A DNA stretch of 64,000 nt from positions 434,001 to 498,000 of the forward strand of contig NOKP01000007.1 in NCBI GenBank assembly GCA_002682825.1, read 5' to 3'. Below, in pieces: positions 34,688 to 45,505 of this stretch (its first letter is position 1; each line of letters starts with the position of its first letter). This DNA comes from Neonectria sp. B-13 (Eukaryota > Ascomycota > Sordariomycetes > Hypocreales > Nectriaceae). Under the pieces are notes generated by a model, which saw only the letters and a list, made by a program, of their open reading frames with translations, did no database searches and had not been told where the DNA came from. Both the position numbers and the translations under genes were made by a program.

Positions 34688-35071
34688 TCAACCACACTTC
34701 TTATTGTACTTTGCCGAGATGGTTTTACCAAGATCACCTTGCGAACCAGGCCTCTGTATCTCCCCCGCAATCAACTTGACCACTTCACGAAGCCAATCTT
34801 CTGTATTGTGATCTATCCCCTCCATAACCTCGCTTGTTTTTAATCCTGTAAGGGCGTCGTTGCGATCGTCACTGGCCAGAAGATTGGAGATGGCATCATT
34901 AAGCGCTGATATGCCTTCGTCTTTTGATGCTCGGCTGTTGGCCTTGAGTAATTGGCTGATCGCATCGAGTATATCCTCGACCACTAGAGGGTAAGTCAGT
35001 TTATGTCATTAAAAATGAGGTGATAATGTACTTTTTAGATCACTGCAAGCAAGGGCGCGTGGGTCGCTCAT
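34688..35071 (-). CDS. small helical orphan protein
   Basis: Predicted exons (minus): 35071-35032 and 34983-34688; 111 aa. The 48-bp intron (AAAAA|GTACAT to CTCTAG) joins MSDPRALACSDLK to MVEDILDAISQLLK in frame. The protein is almost entirely helical and acidic (SALNDAISNLLASDDRND, LREVVKLIAGEIQ), with no cysteine cluster, membrane segment or signal peptide. No family recognised. It converges with the orphan gene at 33073-34572, about 30 bp after that gene's second stop. Confidence 0.6.
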
Positions 35072-35529
35072 GATGGTAGACTCGGAAGGGAAAGGTGTGA
35101 TGATGAGTGAGGAAGGAAGCTAGCTAGCTAACAAGGGCTAGCTTTGTCTCATTTCCCCACTCCACGCGCATGGCGTGGGGCGCAACAAAAAAACACCAAA
35201 CGGTGCCGCAGTTTGGCGCCAGGCTAGGTACTCAATTCTACAACGTAGGAACCATCATGGTCAAGATTAATAAAAAGCCCGCGGTTCCCCGTTCGCGCCA
35301 CCCGAGCTGTGTTAAGCTTCTTTGCATTTCACGACCTAGGAAAACTGTCGGGTATTTCTCTGGAATTTTCTCTTGAGTTTTTTTCTCGTAGTCATTGGGC
35401 ATTGGGTAAATTCATCCGAGACTCAGCGATTCAAGTGCAAGTCAAGCGTCGCAAGACCAGTTCCCAGAACAACACAAGACACAGCCGACCCAATTTCCAT
35501 CACATACACGCCCCCTTTACTTGGCACTC
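35072..35529. other. divergent intergenic region
   Basis: 458 bp between the small orphan (minus) and panB (plus). It has a repeated GCTAGCTAGC-type palindromic stretch near 35121-35132; otherwise nothing. Confidence 0.5.
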
Positions 35530-36618
35530 ATGTCTTCTGCCGTCAGACCCTTCGTGAGGTCGTGTGCCTCCTCCCTCCTATCTCGGAGCACACCATCCCT
35601 CCGGCCGGCATCATGGGCCCTCGGCCGCGCCACCCGGCCCCTCGCCGTGTCGCAGGCCCGGCACAGCTCGCACTCACCAATGGGCTCAATGCCAACCAAC
35701 CAACGCAAGAAGGTTACGTTGGGTACCCTGCGGTCGCTGCATCGCAAGGGTGAGCCAATCACCGTCATGACTGCCCATGACTTCCCAAGCGGGCACGTCG
35801 CCGACCATGCCGGCATGGATGTCATCCTCGTCGGTGACAGCTTGGCCATGGTCGCTCTTGGCATGGAGGATACCAGTGAGATATTGTTAGACGAGATGCT
35901 CCTCCATTGTCGATCCGTCGCAAGGGCCACCAAGTCTGCCTTTACTGTAAGCAACCCCACCCCCTTCTGCATTCGTTTGAGAGCCTCATGCGCTAACAAA
36001 GCCTAGGTTGGTGACCTGCCCATGGGCAGTTATGAGATTTCTCCCGAGCAGGCCCTCGCCTCAGCCATTCGGGTCATCAAGGAGGGCCGTGTCCAAGGCG
36101 TCAAGCTCGAGGGCGGCAAGGAAATAGCCTCGACTATCCGCAAGATTACCACAGCTGGTATTCCCGTACTCGGCCACATTGGCTTGACACCCCAGCGCCA
36201 AAACGCTCTCGGTGGCTTCCGCGTCCAGGGCAAGACGAGCAGCGGCGCCCTAAGCATCCTCGAGGACGCCCTTGCTATTCAGGAAGCAGGCTGCTTTGGC
36301 ATGGTCATCGAGGCCGTCCCTGCTGAGGTCGCCGCACTCATCACCGAAAAATTGTCCATCCCAACCATCGGTATTGGCGCCGGTAACGGCTGCTCTGGTC
36401 AGGTTCTCGTCCAGATTGACATGGCCGGCAATTTTCCTCCGGGAAGGTTCCTCCCCAAATTCGTCAAGAAGTACGGCGATGTATGGGGCGAGAGTCTGAA
36501 AGCCATCGAGGCATACCGAGACGAGGTCAAGAGTAGACAGTATCCTGCACCGGAGCACACCTATCCGATCTCTGCAGAGGAGCTCGAGGCTTTTACTAAG
36601 GCGGTCAAAGACCAGTAA
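35530..36618 (+). CDS. panB: ketopantoate hydroxymethyltransferase
   Basis: Predicted exons: 35530-35946 and 36007-36618; 342 aa. Transfers a hydroxymethyl group from 5,10-methylene-THF to alpha-ketoisovalerate, the first committed step of pantothenate and CoA synthesis (EC 2.1.2.11). Signature blocks: TAHDFPSGHVADHAGMD, ILVGDSLAMVALG with the metal-binding Asp, VGDLPMGSYE across the splice junction, VKLEGG, GHIGLTPQ, VIEAVPAEVA with the catalytic Glu, and IGIGAGNGCSGQVLV. The N-terminal 45 residues are rich in Arg, Ser and Ala without acidic residues (VRPFVRSCASSLLSRS), a probable mitochondrial presequence. The ATG at 35530 is the first in frame. Length fits fungal homologues. It converges on ATG12. 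Confidence 0.95.
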
Positions 36619-36805
36619 TGTGTTGGACCTGATATCTGTGACTGATGGCGTTTTGTTGAGGAGGGAGAGGATCGTTTTCGCAGCCAAGTCCATAGCATAG
36701 CAAGCATTAGAGTCAGAATCTGTTGGAGTTCTGGGTGGCCCTGTTTGTTCTTGTGTCTTCAACACCTTTAGATAGAAGGATACCAACCCGCATGGGCATC
36801 ATCAT

Positions 36806-37326
36806 TCATCCAAATGCAGGAGTCAGCGAGTATGCAACAATGAGCTGTTCCTGCGCATTCTTGAAACACTGTGATATCTCCATCTTAGCATATTTCTAAA
36901 GCCATCATGCTTGCTCAGTGGACATACCTGGTGCAAGTTTCCCACCACCTCGTCGAGCGACGGCGCAAACGCACTGTTCACGTACAGGAACACACTGTCC
37001 GAGTCTCGACACCGCAGCTTGCGCCGCAGGTACCGCACCACCTCCTCGAACTTGCGCGCCGCGCTGATCTTGCATACGTCCTGCGTGAGCGCCGGCGCCG
37101 ACCCCACGGGCTTGAACCGAATCACCACTTTGTCGACGAGGAACCCTCCCGCGTTGGCCAGCGCCGCACTCGCGTCCCGCGGCAGGTCTGCCAACACGAC
37201 CGAGGCGGACATGGTCAGCGGGAGATCGGGAGATGCAGCGCGGTCCGGCGTGCCGTCGTCGGCGTCGGCGGTTGGTGGGGAGGGAGACGAGGGCAGGGAC
37301 TCGTGGGGTGGAGGATGGTCTGACAT
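36806..37326 (-). CDS. ATG12: ubiquitin-like autophagy protein Atg12
   Basis: Predicted exons (minus): 37326-36928 and 36868-36806; 153 aa. Atg12 is conjugated through its C-terminal glycine to Atg5 by Atg7 and Atg10, and the conjugate promotes Atg8 lipidation in autophagosome formation. The ubiquitin-like fold covers about residues 60-153: [52 protein letters not shown], then LHQ. Splicing a 59-bp intron adds [20 protein letters not shown], ending in the essential Phe-Gly. The N-terminal 50 residues are a disordered Ser/Pro/Asp region. Without the second exon the protein would lack the conjugation glycine, so the junction is well supported. Confidence 0.95.
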
Positions 37327-37826
37327 GATTGTACTGAGAAACTGGACAAGGGACTGGTTTTGAAATATGAGAGCCCGGCTGTGCTGGTTGTGCTCGTGTG
37401 AAGTTCGCAGAGTCCGCTTGAATAGAGAAGTGTAGAAAAGTGTTGATGCAAGTGCCTGGTGAGGGCAATGAGGTTGCCTACGGCCTGAGGCTCAGCACGA
37501 ATAGGGTGGTGTGGGACAGTGCGGGGCACTTGAGGCACCGTGCACTCGCTGATATGCCACCCCTTGCTCGTGGTTGTCACTTCACAAACTGTCAACCGCA
37601 GTTCGTACCCATTTCAACTTTGGACTCGTCTTCATACCCTCGCCCATTTTTCCGCTGCTTACAAAAGTAATCTCCCGTTTCAGATTTTGCAGCATCGTTT
37701 GTTGTTTCGGCCGTTCCCCGCAACGTCTTCGTGGCCAAATCATATATCATGAGGTGAGATGTTCGTCTGTCTCTAAGGTAGTCTATATAACCGTACGAGA
37801 CAAGTGCTTCTCCTAGAAGCCTCTAT
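37327..37826. other. ATG12 promoter / PAL 3' region
   Basis: 500 bp between two minus-strand genes; no gene or distinctive element seen. Confidence 0.55.
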
Positions 37827-40007
37827 CTAGTAATTTTCCTTCATTGTCTTGCATAAATCGTCGAATTCCTCAGCCGTTCGTGGTGCCGACCGCGACGTCT
37901 CCATCCCCTCCATGACCATGTCCATCAGGTCGCTCTTCAAGCTCTCGTACACGATGCTAACCCAGCTTCCAATAGTCTTCTTGTTCTCTGTCGGAAGCCC
38001 CTTCTGGGCATTGTATAGTGGGTCGTCGTCGATGCCACACTGAGTCGGCACGCCTAGCTTCGATCGGACCCAAGTATACAGTTGGGCCGGGCCGTCACCT
38101 AGCTTGGTGGCCACGTCAACAGGGCGGACAGCCATGTTTGGATAGAAGATGGATGACGAGGTTTCAACGACGGCTTTTTGGAAAGTTGTTCTGAAAATTG
38201 CGAGGCTGGAGATCGTGCAATCCTTGCTTTCGGTCGCCAGGAACTGCGTGACTGGCGCCATGGCAGCGTCCACAGCTGGCAAGACACGATCCTTCCACGA
38301 GCCAGCGTTGTGGGCATACCAAGCCGCCTCAACGACAGGGAAGGTCACTTCAGCGAGCTCTTTAGCTTCAGCTTCCGTCAATCCAAAAGCATGGAAAGGT
38401 CCGTTCTCTGTCGAATCGCTCAGCACTCTGTCCCGCAGAGTCTCCAGGAATAGACGGTGGCTCGCACGAAGCTCAACCGCCTGGCACGAAACATATATAT
38501 GGCAGGCGCACATGTGAGCAACTAGATCTACAGACTCCATAGTCCGCCGGGCCGTGAGCAGGGCCAGAGAGTTGATGCCCTGGTTGTGCATCTCGGCAGA
38601 CATGACGTGGGATGACACGGGGTGTGCAAGGGCGGCCAGCTCCGACATGTACGCGGCCATGTTGACATCGATACCCTTCATGGTAAAGTTCTCCTTGTCG
38701 CTGACATTAAGGTTGGCCTCGAGGCCGTTGTTGGTCGAGGGGTTAATGATTTCGGTGACCTGAGAGAAGAGCATACGCCCAATCATCTGCAATGCCAGCC
38801 GCGTTTTGTCCATGGCCGAAGTGATGACGACGGCCTGGAAGTTTCCTCCAGAGTAGACCTCTCCCACAGCCTCACCGTCCTTCTCCGATGCATCGACCAG
38901 AGGGTTGTCCGACGTGGAATTCAGCTCCACGGAAATCTGACGTTCTGCCAGAAGGAGGTCCTCCAGGTAAGGGCCAATCCACTGGGGGCTCGTTCGGGTG
39001 GAATACCGATCCTGCCAGAGTCCTTCACCGGTCCTCTTTCGGTCGTCTAGGCCAACGACGAAGTTGGAGCCGCGCAGGAAGCTGCGGATATTTGCTGCGG
39101 CCTCGATTTGGCCGGGGTGTGGTCGCACAGCGTGAATAAAAGGAGTTGTCCATTCGACGTTACCGCCCATGCTTTCTGATGCGAACGCGGTGAGCATCTG
39201 GGCCAAAACAGCGAGCTGCTGAGCGTCGTGGAGCACAAGACTGGCGAGGGATACGGAGGGCGCAGTGCCATTGATGAGACCGAGAGCCTCCTTGGGTCCC
39301 AGGCCACTGGGCGAGAGACCGCTCTGCTGAAGTGCCTCGGACGAGGGCATCACCTTGGCCGCCTGCCCCTGACCGACCTGCACGAAAACGTCCGGGTTCC
39401 CCGTTACCGCGCCAGCGATGTATGACAAGGGCATCAGGTCGCCGGACGCGGAAATTGTGCCTCGGAGCGGCACCATGGGGGTGATTTCGTGGTGCAGCAG
39501 CTTCACCAGCCTCTCGAGCACCTCGAGCCGCACAGAACTATGGCCGCGCATGTTCTGATTCGCACGGGCGAGAATAGCTCCGCGTACCCATTCGGGGGGC
39601 ATGATGTGGGAAGGCTCGCGCTCAGAGTTGTTTCCCGGGGCCTTATCGAAGAAGGTGATGATGGCGCTCTGGGTGTGCTGCAGAACGCCAATCTGGTTCT
39701 CGATCCAGTCATCGGTGCGCACGTCGGCGCTGCCGCCAAAGCCAGTGTTGACGCCGTACACAACATATTTCTTGGCAAGGTAGTTGTCCAGTGCGTCGAC
39801 GCTCAGGGCAATTCGGCGGGCGAGGTCCTCGTCCTGGCTGATCTCAGGCTTGATGCCATAGCGGGCCACAGCAACAAGCGACGAGATGTCGAGGCTGTTG
39901 CCGTCGAGGACAATGCTGGTCTTGCGGTTCTTGAGATCTTGGACGCGACGCCAGATATCCAGCGTAGAAGCCGCATGGGCCGACGTTTCGAAGGTCGTCA
40001 TGGTCAT
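37827..40007 (-). CDS. phenylalanine ammonia-lyase family enzyme
   Basis: Single exon, 726 aa. Deaminates an aromatic amino acid (phenylalanine to trans-cinnamate) with the self-formed MIO cofactor. The MIO tripeptide is A187-S188-G189 within GTISASGDLMPLSYIAG. The catalytic loop YVVYGVNTGFGGSADVRT and the PFIHAVRPHPGQ, LNSTSDNPLV and SGGNFQAVV blocks are all intact. The PAL-specific C-terminal extension is present, so it is not a histidase. At the aromatic-selectivity loop the sequence is GVLQHTQSAI: the His is like bifunctional PAL/TAL enzymes, but the following residue differs. Tyrosine activity therefore cannot be excluded. The start at 40007 (MTMTTFETS) is the first ATG; a TTG-initiated frame extends upstream but is not credible. 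The enzyme could feed catabolism of phenylalanine or secondary metabolism; no cluster partners lie next to it. Confidence 0.92.
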   Translation of the reverse strand: MTMTTFETSAHAASTLDIWRRVQDLKNRKTSIVLDGNSLDISSLVAVARYGIKPEISQDEDLARRIALSVDALDNYLAKKYVVYGVNTGFGGSADVRTDDWIENQIGVLQHTQSAIITFFDKAPGNNSEREPSHIMPPEWVRGAILARANQNMRGHSSVRLEVLERLVKLLHHEITPMVPLRGTISASGDLMPLSYIAGAVTGNPDVFVQVGQGQAAKVMPSSEALQQSGLSPSGLGPKEALGLINGTAPSVSLASLVLHDAQQLAVLAQMLTAFASESMGGNVEWTTPFIHAVRPHPGQIEAAANIRSFLRGSNFVVGLDDRKRTGEGLWQDRYSTRTSPQWIGPYLEDLLLAERQISVELNSTSDNPLVDASEKDGEAVGEVYSGGNFQAVVITSAMDKTRLALQMIGRMLFSQVTEIINPSTNNGLEANLNVSDKENFTMKGIDVNMAAYMSELAALAHPVSSHVMSAEMHNQGINSLALLTARRTMESVDLVAHMCACHIYVSCQAVELRASHRLFLETLRDRVLSDSTENGPFHAFGLTEAEAKELAEVTFPVVEAAWYAHNAGSWKDRVLPAVDAAMAPVTQFLATESKDCTISSLAIFRTTFQKAVVETSSSIFYPNMAVRPVDVATKLGDGPAQLYTWVRSKLGVPTQCGIDDDPLYNAQKGLPTENKKTIGSWVSIVYESLKSDLMDMVMEGMETSRSAPRTAEEFDDLCKTMKENY

Positions 40008-42052
40008 GGCGAGAAATGTAGATCTGCGAGTGTGCAGCTGCAACCGGCTCGTCGTCGTCGTTTCCCAAATTCCAGGTCTCTATTCCCGTCTAAGTCAACG
40101 GGATGTGGAGATGACGCGGGATGGTTGGAGAAGGGGGGTCCAAGTGTATCTGAATTCTCTGGGGAAGCGCGGAAACGAGGGAGGAGAAAAAAAGGTCCGG
40201 AAGTCGGAGCTTTGGATTTGCACCCCTGAGTGGGAGTGGACGTGAGATGGAGATTCTTAGGTGAGGTGGCTTGGCCCTAATCGACTTTGCGATATCTGGA
40301 TCGGATCGGTTCGTTGTGAGATTTTTTACGAAGCAAGGGGCTTAGGTTGAGTTGAAAGGCGGTGGCTTGCGGACGAGAACACGCGTCGATCCGAGTGTGT
40401 AACTATCTCTCACTCTCACCTTGGACGATTTAGAAGCCCCAACAAGCGGTGAGCTTGCGGATGACAAAATCGCAAAGAGTCGACAGAGAAAACGAGAGAG
40501 AATAAAAAAGGCGCCGTTCTCTTATTCACTCTTGAAATGATGACCAGATGACTGACTATAAGTCCCTCCGGCCGGAAACCCACGGAAGCAGAAATTCACC
40601 AAGAGTCAGTTCCCGTCTCTCCATAAGGCCTAGGGCCCTTGACTCCTGCCTGGGGGGTTCCTCGAGTACCATCCATCCACTATCAAGATCAAGTGCAGCG
40701 AGTAGGAAGACGGAATTGCCGACAAAATGGCTGAACCCTCGGTGAGACCCTGCAAGGGACTGCGTCAGACAACTTGAGACCCCCATGAGAGACTCCGTCT
40801 CGGACTCAGACTCAGACTCGTGAGTGGGTTGTGCTACATCCAGAATTCGTACGTCCACACATCTCCTGTAGCTCAAGTTTTTCTCCCTAGCGAGCTTACT
40901 ACTGCGACGCCATTTGCGCCACGCTCAACGGGCCAGGGGAAAGCGTGAGCGACCATCGGCCGCTGATGGCCGGTCTTTGAGGTTCAGTTGTTGTGATTTT
41001 ACGAATCGTTTATGTTAGCTGTTGAGGACCAAGAACGAACTCCAGTTGCCAACAAAGCTTGCTCACTTACAAGCTAAAGTTGGTTGCCTTGGTCGCAGGT
41101 GGCCTCATGAGGTGAGCTTATCGTTTCAACGCCTTCACTACAGCACCTCTACCTGCTTGGCTGAACCTGTCTCAAATGGCCCCAATACCGGGTCCTTGGC
41201 TTAATTAGAAGGTCAGACAATGAAAAGTAGGGGTGAGATGCTGAGACACTTCGGTAGTGCACTTCTATCGCCCTGGACGTCTCTACGTGGTAGAGATTCT
41301 GGCCCGGTCTAACAATAACCACAAAAGCAAGTCACATCATCTTGAACTGGCACCCTGAGATTATTGTTCAAAATTTCATGATTGTAACATGTAAGCTACA
41401 TATACATGTCCTGACCGCGTATCTACATCAATCGACCCTCAGGTCGCTCTTGCAAATCGCCATGTTCCCTTGTGTCGCCTTCCCTTTTCTTTCCTTCCCC
41501 ACTTCCATGCCTCTCCAGCCCTCCCGAAATCATCCCAACCTTTGACCATGCAATTCCATGCTACCGCGTCTCTGTCATGTGTGAATGGACCGCGACAAAC
41601 GCCCCAGTGTATAGTATATGCAGTTCGAGAAAATCAAGAACAAACAAGAAGAAGAAGATAAAGGAAAAAAAAGTGCCAACCATGCCGCTATACGCCGTCG
41701 CATGCAGTTCATGTAATGGAGTACGAAAGAAGTACACGACGAAGATTAATCATCTCAAAAAACGAAAGACCGCTCGGGAAATGCGACCATCAACCACTTA
41801 AGTAACCAAGCCACGAGGTATCTTCGTTGCTGTTTTTCTGGAGTGCGGGTGGGAATCTGTATCAAGATGCGCAAAATGGAGCTGAGAATGAAGGCTCGCC
41901 TCAAGGGGTGCCAAATGTCGTAGGTTCATGGAGTTGGAAAAGTCATGCCAAGGGGACCGAGATGATGTTGTCGGGCCCAGAGAGGCGCATTATGGAGGCT
42001 GTTTGGGCAACACAGCGAGTTGTAAATCGGTCGGTGGTAGGGTATAGGATGG
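40008..42052. other. intergenic, no gene recognised
   Basis: 2 kb between the 5' end of PAL and the 3' end of DBF4. Only short frames; an A/G-rich stretch lies near 41639-41670. Confidence 0.5.
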
Positions 42053-44144
42053 CTACCACCCATCTTCTTGGTCCGACCCTGACGAGTACTTGGGCATTCG
42101 CTTCAACTGGACCATCAAGGAATCCAGTTCCGTCCAGTTGTCGTCGTTCTCGGCAAACCTGCGGTGCTTTCGAGAAAGGATATGCTAAAACACGGAAGGT
42201 CAGCTTGACTTCCAAGTGCCACCGTCATCCTACATCGAAACTTACCTCATCAAAATCACGGAACTTGTCCTGGCAGTTCTCGCAGTAGCCAGGCTTGAGA
42301 TCCTTCTTGCTCTTCAACTGGGTGTGCGTCTTTCGCTCCCTACTCTCAGTCGTTTTCTGGCTCTCTTCCTCCTGGACCTCGGCGGGCCGAGAGGTGTGTC
42401 GGCCCATCGTCGTCGACCTGCTAGATGCAACATCCATCGATACCTCGGCCAAACGACGCGAGCTAACATCCTGAGATGCCGGAGTGGCCTTCTGCAACAC
42501 CTTTCTCTGAAGACCGTGAACCTCTTTGCTGGTTCCAGCCTTTGCCCCATTGACACCAGACGTGGATGAAATCATCTGGGAGCGGATGGCCGAAGTGATG
42601 TTAGACGGCTGTACACCCGACGCCACGGGTTCGCCAGCGAAGAGGCGACCGGTACCAGCACGGCTCGTAAAGGCGTTCTGTCGGCCGTCCATCTGCTTCG
42701 ACATGGTCGCCTTGGCCGGATTGAAAACTTCCGTGGGGGTCACGGCACGGGCCTTGTTATTGCCATCTTCCATTTCCGTCAGTGATCGCTTCCCTGTCAC
42801 GGGCTTCAATACTGGGATTTGCGGAGGCTTCAGAATAGGCACAGAGTCTTCACGCTTGGCAACGCGAGCCTTTTCTTGCTCTCGTTGCCGACGATGCTCC
42901 TTGTCCGGGACTTCGATCTCTTCCACGAAGGGGCAACGGCCGTTGCCAACACTTCGGAACTGTGGCCACTCGCCATCGGCCTTGTTGGCCACCTTGGGAT
43001 ACTCGCGGACCATAATGGGCTTTTGCTTCTCATCCATATCCCAGATGTAAATGTGGGGACCTTTGAAGTAGCACAGTTCCCGGTTGACGGCGGTGGGGTC
43101 ACGATCCGAGGGGCCGTTCAGACGCTCGTTGTGCAACAACTGAAGCAGATTGGGTTCGTGAGAGCCCTTTGAGGTTCCATAGTGCCCACGGGTACCGGTG
43201 GTAGTCCTAGAGCTGTACAGGTTGTTATGAGATGTTGTCTCTGACTCCAGAAGAACCGACAACATGGTCTGGAACTTGTCCAGCGACCAAATCTTTTTGC
43301 CCATTTCGCGGGCCTTGTGTAGAACGTCGTTGTTCCTAGGTTTGTTCCGCTTCGTAGGGTCATCGAGCTGCTGTGACCGCATGGGTGCATTTCGGAACTC
43401 AAACAGAAGCTTCCGTCGGGCCTCGGTGTTTCTATCCAACAACGAAGGGTTGATGGTCTGGGGTTGTTCCTCAGGCTCATGCTCCTCGTGATGTTGTGGT
43501 TGTTCAGGCTCGTGCTCAGGCTCGGTTCCAGACCTTTCAGGCGGTATCGATCGGGTTGTGACGACGTGGGTGACTGCAATCGAGAAGAAGGGTTCCTGGC
43601 GCTACATTTGGGAGTTAGTCGAGGTCTGGAAAAGCAGGACAGAAGATGGTCGGAGGGTAGAACATACAGCACCGAGATAGGTGACTCTTTTCGTTAGCCT
43701 GGCCCGGATATCATCGGGGATGCTCTCGAAGTAGAAGACCATCTTGGGGAATTTAGCCCGATGGTGCTTCTTCCACACCTCCTTCTCAGCATCGACATCC
43801 TGGTTGTTTCTTGAAGTCGAGACAGTCCTGGAGGGACGGTCCTTGGCAAGAGGACGCGTAGCTCCACGCTGGACGAGGACCTGGGTACGGACCGGGCGGG
43901 TTGGCGACCGCACAGCACGCTGACTGCCATTGTCGAGAACCTGCTTTTTCAAGGGTGGGGGCTGGCCATAGGTCTCCTCACGCTGGATGGTAGCGTACGA
44001 ACGCTTCTGCTTCGCATAGGCGGCCAGGGTGGAAGCACCTCGCAGCGGCGAATTGGCGACATTGGGATTGTTTGTGAGCGGGCCCCGTCTCGAGGACATG
44101 GCCGAGATAGTCACGGGCGTGGGCGATAGAGATATGGTTGCCAT
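42053..44144 (-). CDS. DBF4: Dbf4-type regulatory subunit of Cdc7 kinase
   Basis: Predicted exons (minus): 44144-43668, 43601-42246, 42184-42053; 654 aa. Dbf4 (nimO in Aspergillus) activates Cdc7 kinase to fire replication origins by phosphorylating MCM. Three conserved parts are seen. A BRCT-like motif N region (VFYFESIPDDIRARLTKRV, then YLGARQEPFFSIAVTHVVTTR) is completed only by splicing the 66-bp first intron. Motif M (GPHIYIWDMDEKQKPIMVREY, with GNGRCPFVEE) binds Cdc7. The C-terminal DBF4 zinc finger has C599, C602, H612, H618 (CENC, then HILSRKH), and its two halves lie on either side of the second intron. Between them are long disordered, basic linkers. Strong family match; the first ATG of the frame was used as start. 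It is divergent from ICP55. Confidence 0.92.
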
Positions 44145-45505
44145 AAAATGAAGGCTTCAGTATGCTCTGGAGGGGAGGAACCAGAGCAAGAGTGACGCCG
44201 GACAGCGGTGCAGGACGCTGCAAAGCGTTGCGTGGGTTGCAGAGGCGAAGCGTGGCGTGGTGTTGTTGGTTGTTGGTTGGTGACGAGGAGGGGCTGGGAG
44301 AAGAAGAGGAGCCGTTCAGAAGCACGCGACGCGGAGGGCCGACACGTCGATTTAGCGAGGTGGCAAAGGGAGGGAGAAGAGGGAAAAAGAGATGCTACCA
44401 AGACATGAGCGGCGATGCAGACGACAGCGACGGCCAGAGGGAATAGACAAGGCAGAGAGAGAGGGAAGAGCAAGCCGGGAGGACCGAGAGAGGATGTTTT
44501 TGTGTGGTCGACCTGGGCGGTGGTGGACTGGTGGTAGTGGTTGGTGCTGGTTGCGTGGGAGGAAACTGGTGTTGTTGGAGACCGAGACTGGAAGTGGAGA
44601 CGCTCTGGCACCTTTCGCGCTTGGCACAACAGCGCTATTCCCGCTTCGGCCGCCTGGACCGGGCCTGCCAAAAACACTGCACGGGCCCGGGGCGGCTGCA
44701 CCAGCAACCGACGGCAACCAGCCAAGCGCAGTGGCAACCACAGCAGCACCATTTCCCGAAACCGACCAAAATGCGACTTTGCCAGGCTGACCAGGCCGGG
44801 CCTCGATAAACAACGGCCTGGGTTTAGACCGCAATGGATAATAAAGTGGAAATTCTCATGTTTTTGGCTCATTTAGTCGTGTCAACAGAATGCGTTTCCC
44901 CTCATTTGGGTTCTCCTCTCTGCTCATCGCCATGCCTACCTACGGATACCTGCCTGGAAGAAGAAAGAAAAGAAAAGGAAATCAATCAACCGTGTTGACG
45001 TGTACCGATGCACCGCCTACGTATCTGCGGGAATGACTGCATGGCACAGATACATAGATGACATCAACAATTGGCTTCGCCGTCTCTCTACCAAGTACTA
45101 CCTAATTACCTATGATGTCCCCTCTCCCTGTTGTTGGCCGATGTCCTCGCAGACCGACTATTACCCTCGTCAACCCTCACAGCGTCGTCGTGGTAAACAT
45201 GCATCTAGCCTCGGTCACCCGCCCACACCTACATGTACCTACTTATCTAATCTCGAACAGCCTAGACTACCCGTTAACAGACCACCACCAAATCATCCAT
45301 CCACCGTGCAAGCAAGTCCAGCCCAGAAACAAGACAGTTGATTCTTCCACCTTGCCATTGCCTCGCCCAGACACGTACGTGCCTCAATCAACTCTCCCCA
45401 CCTGTTGTTTACTTCACTCCTGGTCGTCCTCTTTAAGTTTTTTAATTCTCTCTCAAACTCAATTCCTTCCAGAAACCCCGTATCATCCCGCGAGCCGCTT
45501 AAACC
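44145..45505. promoter_or_regulatory. divergent intergenic region DBF4/ICP55
   Basis: 1.36 kb separating two divergent genes. GC-rich minus-strand frames (for example 44111-44872) overlap the presumed DBF4 leader and show no domain. No discrete element identified. Confidence 0.45.
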
